Shown here: piece by piece, positions 50,589 through 63,028 of the stretch | Layout: each line of letters begins with the position of its first letter | Numbering within the stretch: the first letter of the stretch is position 1 | From: Adiantum capillus-veneris | Taxonomy: Eukaryota; Streptophyta; Polypodiopsida; Polypodiales; Pteridaceae | Length of the DNA: 64,000 nt | NCBI GenBank assembly: GCA_014529385.2 | Contig: CM043953.1 | Span: 74,984,372-75,048,371 of the forward strand | Direction of reading: 5' to 3' | Notes under the pieces: model-generated | The model's database searches: none | Told to the model about the DNA's origin: nothing | The model's input: only the letters and a program-made list of their open reading frames with translations | Program-made: the position numbers and the translations under genes

Positions 50589-50814
50589 TGTTGGAATTAG
50601 GGTTGTAGGAAAATACACATAGCTTAGAGAAGACGAAGGAAGCTCAAGGCACACAACAGAGAGTGTTTTACTTAGTGTGCAATGGAAAGATAGATAGCCC
50701 TAGACTGATGGGCGTATATACAATGCACGAGGAAAAAAACCTCCTAAAGAGGGAAAAAATGCCCCAATGGTCCTAAGTGTGTTCACACATCACTACCACA
50801 TGTATATGGTAACA
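50589..50814 (-). repeat. copia-4 3' LTR
   Basis: TGTTGGAATTAGGG...ATATGGTAACA, 226 bp. Shares GCTCAAGGCACACAACAGAG and CCTAAGTGTG blocks with 55430-55637, which lacks about 18 bp. Confidence 0.88.
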
Positions 50815-51039
50815 CATCCCCCTGGAGTGATGCAGTCAACGAGAGCTGGCACATAGAGTAAAGGGAAGTTCCATGCCCTAAGGACATGATCAGTCTACAA
50901 AAGGGAGTAAGCCCAAAGCATTGCGGAAAGCTTCGAACTTCTCACAAGACAATGCCTTTGTGAAAAGATATACAAGGTTGTCCTATGTTGGTACATAAGC
51001 CAAGCTGATCTCTCTTGCTGAGAGACTAGACTCCTTATA

Positions 51040-52255
51040 CTAGTGGTAATGCACCTCAATGTGATTTGTATGAGCATGAAAGATTGGGTTCCTCAAAACT
51101 GCCAATGCGCCCTGACTGTTAGTGTAGATAGTGTTGGCAGTGTCCTGTCCAACACCCAATGGACACTCATGTGTCAAAACAACCAGTTCAATTTGAGTCC
51201 CAAAAAGCATGTAAGTCTGGTGGCAATGATCCCCCCTTAAGATAAAACAAGCTAAGATATAAAGTGCCACTCAAGTAGCAGAAAATCCTCTTGATAGCCT
51301 ACCAGTGCTTAGACCCTGGGCTATGCATAAATATGCTCACCTGTGAAACTGCAAACTGAATATCCGGCCTCATGTTGCATACATAAATGAGGCATCCAAT
51401 AGAAGTTTGGTAAAGAGTGACATCAAGAGGATCTCCAGCATCATGAAGACTCAATTTCAAACATGTTTCCATGGGAATGGCAATAGGTTTGCAACCCTCA
51501 AGTCCAAACTTACATAGCAATGTCTCTATGTAACTTTTCTGACACAAGGCAATACCACCATCACACTGCTTAAATTGTATCCATAAGTAATGATGCAACA
51601 ACCCCAAACCTTTCATCTTGAAAGTATCATTCAAATGAGCCTTGAATTCGGCAATATGTCTCTCATTTGGTCCAGTGATCAGCAATCATCTACTTAAAGA
51701 ATCATTCAAATGAGCCTTGAATTTGGCAATATGTCTCTCATTTGGTCGAGTGATCAGCAATCATCTACTTAAAGAACGACAATAGAAGTACATCACCCTC
51801 ACGCTTTACATACAATGTGCATCCTGTTGGATTGTTATATGAAATCCTCATTTGATCAAATGAGTGTCAATTTTCTCATACCAAGCACAAGGAGATTGCT
51901 TCAACCCATACAAAGCTTTGTTACATTTGCACACCTTATCCTCTTGTCCTTTCTTGACAAAACCGTGATGCTGCTTTACATAAACTTCCTCAAATATGTC
52001 ACCATTCAAGAAAGCAGTAACAATGTCTGATTGATGTACCTCCCAACCAAAATGAGCTACCAATGCACATAGAAAATGCACAGTAGTCATACAACAAGTG
52101 GGAGCAAAAGCCTCTTTATAATCTATTCCTTTTTGTTGTGCATAACCCTTTGCAACAAGTTGAGCCTTATCGCGATCACAATCACACCATCCGACTTGCG
52201 TTTCGACTTGTAAACCCACTTTGTCCAATGGCCTTTTTTCGAGGAGGCAAATCAC
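51040..52255 (-). pseudogene. copia-4 reverse transcriptase-RNase H
   Basis: Pieces: AQLVAKGYAQQKGIDYKEAFAPT and DIVTAFLNGDIFEEVYV, LYGLKQSPCAWYEKI (52255-51848); then GLGLLHHYLWIQFKQ and MRPDIQFAVSQVSIFM (51685-51299); then the RNase H end NSQGALAVLRNPIFHAHTNHIEVHYH (51270-51040). Around the active site a 75-bp tandem duplication (51626-51700 and 51701-51775) gives two copies of the VDD codons, each with stops. Confidence 0.88.
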
Positions 52256-52287
52256 ATAAAGTCCATGTGTCCTTTTCTATGAGTGCA

Positions 52288-53950
52288 TCATATTCTGATT
52301 ACATGGCAGTCATCCAATTTTTTGAATTTGTGCTTCATCAAAAGATAGAGGTTCCTCAACATCATGTAAGCTAGACACAACCAAAGCATAACAATCTGAT
52401 GCATAAGATGCATGGCAAGAGCCTGAACGAGTATGACTAGACAAAGATGCATCCAATTTACTGTCACACAATGTATGCACCAACCATTTTGGCATACCTC
52501 TAGCCTGCCTATTTTTACCCTTTCCTCATCAAGTACATCATGTACATCTCCATCAGTAATAGGCTCATGTGTAACATTTTCAGAAACCCCCATAGGCTAT
52601 ACCTTTTCCTCATTGGAATTTACATTAGAACTTCCACCATTGAAAAGAGGCAACAAAGTGTCATAAATGTCATGTGAGCTTACATTATTGTCTCTAGTAC
52701 ATGACAGCAAGGGCTGAATAGAATCTTCCACAAACACAATATCTTGTGAGACCAAGATACGCTTTGTTTGCATATGATACAACCTATAACCTTTGCTTTC
52801 ATCACTATAACCAACAAAAGTACATTTGACAGCCTTATCATCGAATTTTTTGTGTTGTTTTTGTGGCACCAAATCATATGCCAAACATCCAAAAACATGC
52901 ATGTTCTCAATAGAAGGCTTTCTATCATGACATGATTCATATGGATTAATAGACTGCAAAGCTTTTGTAGGTCACCTATTAAGTACATAAGTGGCACACA
53001 TGATGGACTCAAGCCAAAACAAATGCGGCAAAGCTTGATTTTTGACCATACATCGTACCATTTTCATAAGTGACCTGTTTTTTCCTCTCCACAACACCAT
53101 TTTGCTGAGGCATATAAGGCACTGTACATTGGTGTTTTATCCCACAACTAGATAGAAATGCATTAAATTCATGAGACCTATACCCCCCCCCCCTCGATCG
53201 GAACGGAGGGTGCCCATAGTACATTTCGAGACGTTTTCAGCCATAGCCAAAAATTGTTTGAAGCACATAAAAGCTTTGGACTTCGCTTTAAGCAGATACA
53301 CCCATGCATGCCTGGAGTAATCGTTAATGAATGTCACAAAAAAAGGTAATTGCCCAAGGACGGAGTTTGCACGGGCCCACAAACTTCACTATGCACAAGC
53401 TTCTAGCTGCATGTGGCACTAACCGAACCATCCTTTGGAAACTTAGAACGCTGCATCTTACCCAAAATACAACTTCACAGATATGTTTGACAGGTTCTTC
53501 AAGAGGCGGAAAAGAAGCAACCATATCAGATTTTTGCAAACGCAGCAAACTTGCAAAATTCAGATGACCAAGACGTGCATGCCAAAGTTTTGCATCTGAA
53601 ATAGCCTTTGAATCCACAACTACATTTGTAAAATTCTTCCCACACTTGTCATACAAAGTGAGCTTATACAACCCACGACATAAAATGCCAGATGCAACAA
53701 TTTTATCACCATAACTGAGATCATGTACTGTACATTTGTCATCCATAAATTTGACTACAAGACCAAGTCTAGCACGTGCAGATACAGACAAAAGATTCTT
53801 CTTGATCCCAGCTACATAAAGTGAATTAACAAGTGTGAAAGAGATGCCATTTGCAGTAGTAAGCACCATCTTTCCAACTCTTGGAACCGGATAAGAGGCA
53901 TTGTTGGCACAAGTAACTAAATTCCCATGAGGGACAAGAGAGGTGAACAA
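52288..53950 (-). pseudogene. copia-4 integrase
   Basis: GAG-pre-integrase KLWHARLGHLNFASLLRLQ (about 53590), then FVTFINDYSRHAWVYLLKAKSKAF and LRSDRGGG (53382-53137), then CGIKHQCTVPYMPQQNGVVERK (53224-53009), then VFGCLAYDLVPQKQHKKFDDK and CTFVGYSDESKGYRLY (52959-52597). Frame changes separate the pieces; a run of Gs at 53183-53192 marks one. Confidence 0.88.
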
Positions 53951-55080
53951 ATCACAATGTGAGGTAATGTGTTTGTAGCACCACTGTCAAAATACCACAC
54001 ATGTGAATCTGTCACAATTGATATACATGCATCATGGACAGCAAGATTATAGGTACACTCTCCACTAAAAGCCCATTCTGCATCAACATCAGCATCACAT
54101 TCTCCTTTCACAGAAGACTCAACAATAGCTGCATTTGTAGCATTTTCATTGGAACCACCCTCTTTCTTCTTTGCCTCTTTGGCCTTCAACTTAGGACATT
54201 GCTTGATCATGTGATCATTAGCTTTACAATAATGGCAATGCATCTTGTTTTGCACTTATCACCAGAATTTCCAGACGAAATGTGTCAGTAAAAGCATTAG
54301 GAACAGGTGATTTTGCACTCGCAGAAGAACCATAAGAAGTGGTTGCATTATTGTTGCCACCTTTTCTTTAGGCAACAATAAAAGCATGTTCAACTGTACA
54401 TTGTCTAGTCCTGTTTTTCTGGAAAGTGACTCTTGCAACAGCAATGTGCAGAATGCATCAAACTTAACAACTTCAAGATTTCCTTGGGTCATAAGTCTCC
54501 AAGTACTATCAAAAGTCTGGTAAGAATCTGGAAAGGCATCAAGAACAGTCTGCACAAGGAAACTGTCCAAAATGACTTTACCTGCAGAAATAAGTTGCTC
54601 ATTGATATCCTTGACACCAGCAAGGAAAGTTTCCATATCATCTTCCTCATGCATAATCTTTGACTCCAGCTCTTTACGCAACAATGCAATGTTTTCCTCA
54701 TTACGATTTGCATAAAGACCTGCTCGAATATCCCAAGCCTGTTTGGAAGATTTCACTGAACAAATAAGGGGAGTAATAATGCGCTCCACAGAAAACACAA
54801 TCAATGCATGAGCCTGTGCATCTTTTACATACGAACAAGCTTGCTCAAATGTAGGCAAAACAACTCTAACAACAGCAATCCTTGCAGGAAGACCTGCAAT
54901 ATCCTCAACATCGCCTACATCCTCAAAACCAGGATGTACATCAATGCCCTGCACAATATTCTAGATGCCCTTTGACACAAGAACATGTTGCATCATATAA
55001 GCCCACATAGGGTAAGTGTCCCCATCCAATCTGTCCTCAATAGCAAACATCTTGAACACATCTGTGTTGTTGTCAGTCAT
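53917..55080 (-). pseudogene. copia-4 gag, zinc knuckle and protease start
   Basis: Gag begins at the ATG at 55080 (MTDNNTDVFKMFAIEDRLDG, YPMWAYMMQHVL), has a stop near 54961, and continues with AWDIRAGLYANRNEENIALLRKELES and MHEEDDMETFLAGVKDINEQL. The knuckle CHYCKANDHMIKQC is at about 54240. The protease motif WYFDSGATNTL is at about 53995, just before a frame change into 53950. Confidence 0.88.
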
Positions 55081-55429
55081 GGTAAATGTTGCACCTGATG
55101 TGAAAAGTGCCCGAAAAGAGGGAACAACACGTGCTATATAGAACAAACCGTAGAAGGCTACAATGAACCTGTCATGCAAACAACAACACTTATAGAAATT
55201 TTGCACAAAATGACAAAATAGCCTGTACAGTACAACCTCTAGTGGAAACGGAGGCCTAAATGAGTCCAAATTATAAATCTGAGCAAACTGAGCTCTATGA
55301 GTCCACCCAAATTTTTTGTTGACCTACAAACGCTCGCCAAAGCTCACGAAAATCGAAGAAAGTGAGGAGGCATGTGCTGGAGCTGCTAGCAACTATGCCC
55401 GGAAGGATGCAACCTGCTCTAATACCAAT

Positions 55430-55637
55430 TTTTTAAAATGAGGGTTGCAAGAAAACACACACAGCTTGGAGAACATGAAGGAAGCTCAAGGCACACAACA
55501 GAGAGTGTTTTACTTAGTGTGCAATGGAAAGATAGATAGCCCTAGAATGCACAAGGGAAACCTCCTAAAGAGGAAAAAAATATCCCAACGGTCCTAAGTG
55601 TGTACACACACGTCAATACCACATTTATATGGTAACA
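55430..55637 (-). repeat. copia-4 5' LTR
   Basis: Degenerate start (TTTTAAAATGAGGGTTGC) but clearly homologous to 50589-50814, ending ATATGGTAACA then GGATG. Confidence 0.85.
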
Positions 55638-55869
55638 GGATGCCTTTGGACTCTTTGAAAGTTGATTTTTTTACTTATACTTGTATAGATTTGGAGAGCC
55701 TTGAAGGGGTTTTGGTTACCACCTATTTGGATTCTTCCTTAGTGTTTGATTTGTCAATGGATAGAAGTAGAGACACTTGTTGGTCTTCCTGTTGAGTATT
55801 GCATTGATTCTAACTTTCCAACAACTGATAAGCATGTTTGGGCACAAAATCTGTATAGGATCTTTGAGA

Positions 55870-56210
55870 GTCACTTTTAAGTAGACCTTGTCATGTTCCC
55901 AATCCATATAAGTGTTGTGCTTCTGTTGCCACAACTTTCCAAGTATAATCTCTACCATTGAGGTATGAGGAGGAAAGATATGAAACCTGTAGTTACTCTC
56001 GATGTTATAGATGGACATCAAAATATCTGCATACCCCATTTTGTGGACTTTCTCTCTAGAGAAACCTACCAGTGTGACATTTGTACCAATTGAACTCCAT
56101 CCAGATATTTGAAGGTTTCATAAGCCATGGAGTTTTGGTGTGTCCCTGAATCAAGCAAAGCGTAATAAGATATATTTGTAGAGCCAAGTTGGACAAGGAT
56201 ATACGGATCT
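55870..56210 (-). pseudogene. gypsy-C retropepsin (aspartic protease) remnant
   Basis: The minus strand encodes ISYYALLDSGTHQNSMAYETF with the catalytic DSG (about 56170-56110), then IILGKLWQQKHNTYMDWEHDKVYL (about 55960-55890), the conserved protease-end motif of gypsy elements (usually ILG.PWL..H...DW). A stop and a frame shift lie between them. Confidence 0.78.
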
Positions 56211-57942
56211 AATCAACCTTCACTATCCAAGTCATCATGTATATCTCATTGTCACGATGCATGTTGGGCTCTTTGTTGATGTTGTGGCAAGGTCATTTGC
56301 GTTGTCTTGCCTCAACTTCTTTTGACATTGACTCTCTTTGTGCTAACCTGGCTAGTGCATGTAAAGAGTTGTGTAAGTGTCAAGAGATAACCAAAGTGAC
56401 AAAGGTGTGCATGTGACCAAGACATCACTAAAATATTACAACGACATCCTAGCGACTACTATTCCTATGGGCATCTAACAATCTAGGGCCACTCCAACAA
56501 GCTTATGAGAATTTCCTAACTAGATATGGGCTCTAGAGACTCCCAAGAATCTAATCTACCCAAGCCAAGTGCCCGCACACACCTCTATGAGTGATAAAAA
56601 AAAGAGTGCGATCTTTTTCCAAGTGTAAGTCTCTGTGTAAGTGATACATTTACTCATCTAGCTAAGTCTTGGGATCACCTATATCTAATTGGAATTTGAT
56701 TGTGACAAGTCCATTTGCCTAGATTAAACAAATAGTACTCATGCACTCTCTTTAATGTACGTGATTTTTGACAGACAAAATAAAAAAAAATACACATCAC
56801 CATGAAGAGCATCTGTCGACTATAAAGAAATGGCCATGATTCAAAGTTTTAGGACTTAGTGACAATACACACATGCAATCGTAGATATTTGCTAGTGAAA
56901 GAATCACAAATTCACATTGCTGGAGGTGATGGCTTTTGGAGTTTGTTGGATAATGATGTTGAAGGTTTAGGCATTTGGCAAGGGTTATCCATTGATATTT
57001 TACTTTGAAGCTTTTTTGCTTTGGATTAGTATCCTTTTTTTAGAGTCCCGATTTCTTGACCTTATTGTATTCTTTCCTTGATTGGATTTGGCTTTAAGAT
57101 TTTGGTGAGGTCAAGATGAGGTGCATGGGAGTGGGCTCCTGGACAGGCATCACGTTTGTTTGTGATTCTTTCATAGTGATACATTATGACTACACACATG
57201 CACCATATACCTTATCCTAGACTTGTTTCAACATTAAAGTGTAAAGAGGGCCATTTGATCATGTCCCCTATGGGATCCTATACTTGGTGGAAGAATTTTT
57301 GTAAGATAGATAACTTGTTAGAGTGTCCATCAATTTTTTCTACGTTGAAGCTTGTGTTTTGGTCAAGCAGACTTGCACATGACCTCCAAATAGACAAGAC
57401 TATCTTTTACATCCTTCCTTAGGAGGTTTCTTGTGGAGATGAGGTGCATCCTTTGACATTTCACATTTTTACACATGTATTGGCATGTTAGATGTATGCC
57501 AAAATGGTTGGTGTAAACATTGCATGATAGTAAGCTCGGTGCAACTTTGTCAGGTTTTACTTGTTCACATTTTCAACATGTGTCTTATGCATTAGATCGT
57601 TATTCTTTGATGTGCCTAGCATTTATGATGAGGAGGAAAATTTTCCATTTGATGAAGAACAAAAGCTAATTAAACTAGTTGGTTGCTATGCAATACGATT
57701 ACGATGCTATTGTTAGGAATGGCATATGATCTTTGTGTTAACTTTTTTCTGACAAAAAGGTATTGAGTAGCAATTTCAAGTGAAAATGCAAGCAAGATAG
57801 TATAGCATTGATTCCTATAAGGCTATATTTTTTGAAAAGGGTATGCTCAAGTGATTTTGATGAGACTTTTTCTCTGCTTGTTATATGACTACCATTGCAA
57901 CATTTATGCATTTACTCCGCATAATTTTTTGAATGTACATTA
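56211..57942. other. Non-coding, unrecognised
   Basis: AT-rich, no supported gene. It should include the left part of the copia remnant that resumes at 60609, but I see no motif in it. Confidence 0.5.
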
Positions 57943-58283
57943 TGTTAGGTAAGACCAGCTTGTGGCACCATATGGGAAAACCCTCTAGCCACCTAGGAAA
58001 ACATAAATGATGAGATGGTCCAATAGCAAGAGGGTGTAACCTCTCTAGACAATGATTATAAAGCACTAAGCCTATATTAGAGTCTATTTTCTAATGAATT
58101 GATTGTACTTTCAACATTATCATTGTGTCTATTATCTCTCTCTTTATGCTCTTGCACTTGGCATGGCCTATCCCTAATCTCTATCTCTCTAACCCTAACC
58201 CTAACACCATGGTTAAGATAAGGCTCCATCCTCCATAGTCTAACATTAATCCATTGATGATTAGGGAACTCGCTTCCCAACAA
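57943..58283 (+). repeat. Left LTR of the non-autonomous element
   Basis: 341 bp; contains CTAACCCTAACCCTAACACC at about 58191, a telomere-like word that is part of the LTR, not a telomere. Confidence 0.87.
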
Positions 58284-60197
58284 GTGGTATTAGAGCTAAT
58301 GGTTCCACACTTAGACCTATTAACCTCTTCATTTGATCATCATTAGTATCTTAATTATTTGCACTTAATCTTTTGAGTTATTGATAAATTTCACTCCTTA
58401 ATCATCACCTTGGATATGAGCATTCTCCACTACCCATATGTGATGATTAGGTGAAAGGGAGTTAATTCTGCACGACTTTTTCATAAACTGTCAACTAGTC
58501 TTTGCATTTTAGTGTTGATTTTTGCACAATTTTGATCTTCAATTAGTTCTTCTGAAATTAGAAGACAGTTACATTGCTTGTGTGTAATGGAAGTGTTCAT
58601 AAAAAACTTTCCATAGAGCCTATGCATGCTTTAATTGGAATTCAAAATCTTGATTAATTCTTTGATTAAATTCGTACACTACACTAAGTTCATTCTCTCG
58701 TTTCTTTTTCAGTAGGAAAAAACAACATGTGTGTGTGTGTTTGCATGCACATGCATGTACTTGAGAGCATTTAATGCTCAAAATCCTTTTACCGAGAGAG
58801 CTCATCATCAACATCGTACTACGCTTAGTTTCAACATGTCGGTTCCAGCTGCCTATTTAGCAACTATAAAAATCCCCCATTCATTAATTTTGCAAGTTTC
58901 TTTTTTGAGAACTTTTTTTTGTGTGGTTGTTCTTGTTGTACTAGGACTACAAAGGGCATTCACAAAATCCGATCTCTTATTGGCTTAAGGCATTCTCACA
59001 GAACTACTTGCAAAGATTTGGGTGCCTCACTTTCAATCTTTTGCAAAGATTTGTGTCAAAGCATTAATGCGTATCCATTAGGGAAATTTTGAGCTTATTT
59101 TTGGGTCTTGTAAGAAGTTGCTAATGTGGCATAACTTTCAAAAAGTGGGGATCGAAAAAAAATTCAAATAAGATCCAAATTTGTCGAAGGTTGGATATTT
59201 ATAATACTCTTCAAATGCTATCTATTGATATATAGCATGCATGTATCAGACATTGCATGTAGATCTAGAAAAAGGTGATTTTAGATTATCGTAATAGTAA
59301 CAAAAACTAGCTGATTGAAAAAAATGGCATAATTTTCATAGAGCTCATCCAAAGTTTTGGGACCTTGGTTCTTTAGATACTATTTTTCAAGAGATTTCCA
59401 ATGATAGGGTAGTTCATGGGGTTCTGAGAAATAATTAGAGGGGTTTACCAGGATGCTCTCTTTTGTGCAACTTTGATGATGGGGCACCCTTAAAAGGCCC
59501 AAAAATGAGCTAAAATTTTTCCTAAAGCACAAAGTGTTAATATATATCAAATTTCTAAGAGATCATTTGCACTCACAACTATTATGTATGCAACATATAT
59601 GCACGAAGGCACCTTGCACACTTGTACACGACTTTATATACACTTCCTAGAGACATATTCTATGGTAAGACCGTCCATGACTTGCACACACAAGCATCAC
59701 AAGTATCACACTTGAAATATATATGTGCCTTCAAACAGCCATGAAGTTTGCACCTTCAACAAGACGGACCCACAAAAATCAAGAAACCAAAGCACAACAG
59801 CAACATACGAGAACGAAGATGATGAAGATGACGACAGCAACAAAAATTTAAGATGACAACAAAATGAAGACCAATTTTTAAGGGAAACACATGACGACCT
59901 CTTCACACATAAATGAATAGATGAAATTTTTTCCTACCAAGAACTACTAGTGAACCTATTAGGTCTCAATTGTGAACCGTGGCGATGAATCCGGTAGAGA
60001 ACCGCTATGATATATCATGGGACATTGAACCATGGTCGTTGAATCCACTCAAAATCGCCACGATGTATCCAATTTAGAACTGTGATGTCTCAAGATGACG
60101 AATCATTATTAGTTGAGGAGTGCACCATGATATAAACACATGAACCATAAACACATGAAATCTTTGTAAAACCCCAAGTTTGGCATAAGGGGGCAAT
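58284..60197. other. Interior of the non-autonomous element
   Basis: No coding potential seen; a (TG)n run lies at about 58729-58741. Ends with CCCCAAGTTTGGCATAAGGGGGCAAT, a polypurine-tract candidate. Confidence 0.65.
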
Positions 60198-60603
60198 TGT
60201 TAGGGTAAGCCCAACTTGTGGCACCACATGAAATCTTTTTAAAACCCCAAGGTTGGCCTAAGGGGGCATTCGCTAGGGTAAGCCCAACTTGTGGCACCAT
60301 ATGGGATAGCCCTCTAGCCACGTAGGAAAAGATAAATGATGAAATGGTCCAATAGCGAGAGGTTGCAACCTCTTTAGCCAATGATTGTAAAGCACTAAGC
60401 CGATATTAAAGGCTATTTTTTGATGAATCAATTGCACTTTGAGCGGTATCATTGTGTCTATACTCTCTCTTTATGCTCTTGCACTTGGCATAGGCTAACC
60501 CTAATCTCCATCTCCCTAATATTAACACCATGGTTAAGCTAAGGCTCCAACCTCCATATCCTAACACTAAGCCATTGGTGATTAAAGAACTCGCTTCCCA
60601 ATA
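60198..60603 (+). repeat. Right LTR with duplicated front end
   Basis: The polypurine tract plus LTR start is present twice, 73 bp apart (LTR starts at 60198 and about 60271). From the second start to the end it is about 333 bp, close to the left LTR. The last bases are CCAATA instead of CCAACA. Confidence 0.82.
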
Positions 60604-60608
60604 CATTA

Positions 60609-62060
60609 GTTGGACATAAAAAATATGTTTTTTATTAGTATGAAGAAGTGTAGGTACTATAGCGTCATTCAAATGTTCATGCTTCCTTGGCTAAACATGG
60701 TTTTTAATATAGTGGAACTAAGAGAACTTTGTATATATCAACCATACAAATGGTTTATTTCCTATCATTGTGCTTTATGTTGATGGCATGTTGCTCATTG
60801 GACATGAGGACCATACGAATGATTTATTTTTTATAATTTTGCTTTATGTTGATGAAATGTTGCTCATTGGACATGAGGACCATATTTCTAATTTTAAGGT
60901 TGATTTGAACTCCTCTTGAGATATCACATGTAGGTAATTGGGATCATTATTTGGGAATATAATTTAGGCAGGTTCATGGACATATTACTTTGTGTTAGGC
61001 AACGTAGATTGTTGCATATATTCAACCTTGAAGACTCCCATACGTGAAGCTTAGTCTTTATGATGATGTTGACCTCTTTGATGTCACTACTTTACTAACC
61101 GTTTGTTGGTTTCCTTATTGATATATGTATAATGAGGCCACATGTTCAGTATATAGTCTCACATATGATCAAATTTATGAAAAGCTCAAGGTTGCCTTAT
61201 TAATAGATGTATAACGAGGCCACATGTTTAGTATACAGTCCCATATATGAAGAGATTTATGAATAGATCAAGGTTTATGCATTGGAAGATAGTGAAGTGA
61301 ACCTTCTACTACTTGAGTCACACTATATGTCTTGGGCTTTCTATCCCGAAAGGAGAGGATTCGTGCCCCATTTTCATGTTTTTTTTTCTCAATATGGGCA
61401 CCTCATGCATATCCACTTCTAGTTCTACAAATTTTAGAGCTACTATTGAGTGCATTTGACTCGGATGCCTTTTAACTAATTGGATTGTTGGGACAATATA
61501 ATCGTTTTCCACCATTATATTCACTGATAGTCACACAGCTGTAGTAGTTTCAAGAAACCCAATGTTCCATGCTCGCATAAAGCACATCGAGGGGGCATTA
61601 CCATTATTTCATGGATAGACCCTCTATAATAGAGGTCAGCTTAGCTAATTATGTGCCTGCACACAACAATTGGGCTAATCTTTTTCCATCATGAAAATCT
61701 TAAGTCTTTTCCCAAACATTTGAAATTTTTCTCTTTGTAGACTGATCATATAGTGTCCGACACTTCCCTATACATTAGTGCCAAATTGAGTTCGATGCAT
61801 CACTCCCATGAGAGTTTCACCACTTTATGGTAGTGATGTGTGTGAACGCACTTAGGACCATTGGGTCACTTTTTTTCATGTCTAAAAGGTTTTTTGTCCA
61901 CGTCTTATATGCATGCCCATCAATCTATGGCAAGTGTTATCTTTCTATTTGCTGACTCAATAATATATAATATTGAGGTTGCCCATCTTCTCCGTCTTCA
62001 CATGCATTCCTACAACCATATTTCCAACAACGAGAGCTATACATGTTGGGAGGGATTCTC
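60609..62060 (+). pseudogene. Remnant of a copia element (reverse transcriptase, RNase H, 3' LTR)
   Basis: Plus strand: IIVLYVDGMLLIGHE (about 60764-60808) and again IILLYVDEMLLIGHE (about 60833-60877), a 69-bp tandem duplication over the active site; further on RNase H debris DSHTAVVVSRNPMFHARIKHIE (about 61530-61590). From about 61825 the sequence GTGATGTGTGTGAACGCACT and TTAGGACCATTGGGTCACTT matches the inverse of the copia-4 LTR (about 50680-50800), so this is the 3' LTR of a copia-4 relative. Many stops. The non-autonomous element at 57943 is inserted upstream of it. Confidence 0.75.
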
Positions 62061-63028
62061 TACACACTACCAACTACATATGTTATATGTATAGCATAGT
62101 CCAAATTGTTTTGTGCTACCTAATGTACTCATTTTTTAGTTTTCACTATGACTGATGTCCACTAAATATCTCTTATTTCAATGTGATTTTGATTGACCCT
62201 TTTCCATTAATAAATGGGATTAGTTGAGTAGAAGAAAAAGTTTGAGTGGAATAGAGTTAAAATTTCATATTGAAACTTGTAGAGGAGCCTTTTCTCGATA
62301 GGATCTAGCCGCACATTCCATTGAGCTCCAATCTTAGGGATCAAAAACCCAAAGTTCACTTTTTTATAGCTATCAAAATGGCTATTTGACTACATGTGTA
62401 GGAGTAGGAGACTTGTTGAGGTATGGGTTTTAATAAATGATGCTCTTTTATTCACCGTTGTATTTACTTCCACTTAGTGTATTTTCTTAGACATTTTCTT
62501 TTTCTATTTGTGATACACATAACCACTCCTAGCATGTCTTGAAGATCTTAGTCTGCCTCCATCTAAATTGTAGTATTTTTTTTAAGGAAACAAAAAAATT
62601 TGAGAATGAGCATGTTTTATAAAATCCTTCTTGGCACTTCTCTATTGATTGAAAAAATTCACCATCAATTTTCTAGTCATGATGGCTGTAGTTTTGATAG
62701 ATTGTATATTCTACTCAATATTTTTTTTTCTAAAGATTATATTTTATAAAATATGAGTATTTTATCTTGAAAAGTCAATTAGCACATCATTGTACCAGCT
62801 AAAAGCAGAACTAATATGAGGAGCATCACAAGAGATATAGCAGATTTTTTCGTTTTCAATCCACCTTCTTAGGCAAGATACTACATCAAATTTTTTTAAA
62901 ATATTCATACATAATACTAATTTATTTGCCATAAATTAGTTATTTAAGATAAGGTGCATCACAAGTTGCAACCTTATTTTATTTAGGGCTACATATAGTG
63001 GTAGTGTTAGACTTAAAACACAGGGAAC
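62061..63028. other. AT-rich spacer
   Basis: No gene or repeat recognised. Probably includes the 3' flank of the gene that ends at 63029. Confidence 0.55.

Larger units (their letters stand above)
50589..55637 (-). mobile_element. Ty1/copia LTR retrotransposon, copia-4
   Basis: LTRs 50589-50814 and about 55430-55637 flank gag, protease, integrase and reverse transcriptase on the minus strand. GGATG occurs before (50584-50588) and after (55638-55642), a perfect 5-bp target duplication. The primer-binding site on the minus strand (TTGGTATTAGAGC, about 55416-55428) adjoins the right LTR, whose first bases are altered. The polypurine tract at 50815-50826 reads CCAGGGGGATG on the minus strand. 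Different family from copia-1 and copia-2/3. It interrupts gypsy-C. Confidence 0.93.
57943..60603 (+). mobile_element. Non-autonomous LTR retrotransposon (TRIM/LARD-like)
   Basis: Left LTR 57943-58283 (TGTTAGGTAAGACC...CTTCCCAACA) is followed by TGGTATTAGAGC, a tRNA-Met primer-binding site. The right LTR ends at 60603 and is preceded by a purine-rich GGGGGCAAT tract. CATTA is duplicated at 57938-57942 and 60604-60608. The 1.9-kb interior (58284-60197) has no recognisable gag or pol. Total 2.66 kb, so it would depend on another element's enzymes. Confidence 0.87.

Noticed and set aside
58191-58210. CTAACCCTAACCCTAAC as an interstitial telomere
   Set aside because: Only about three units and located inside an LTR; the other LTR has a mutated version.
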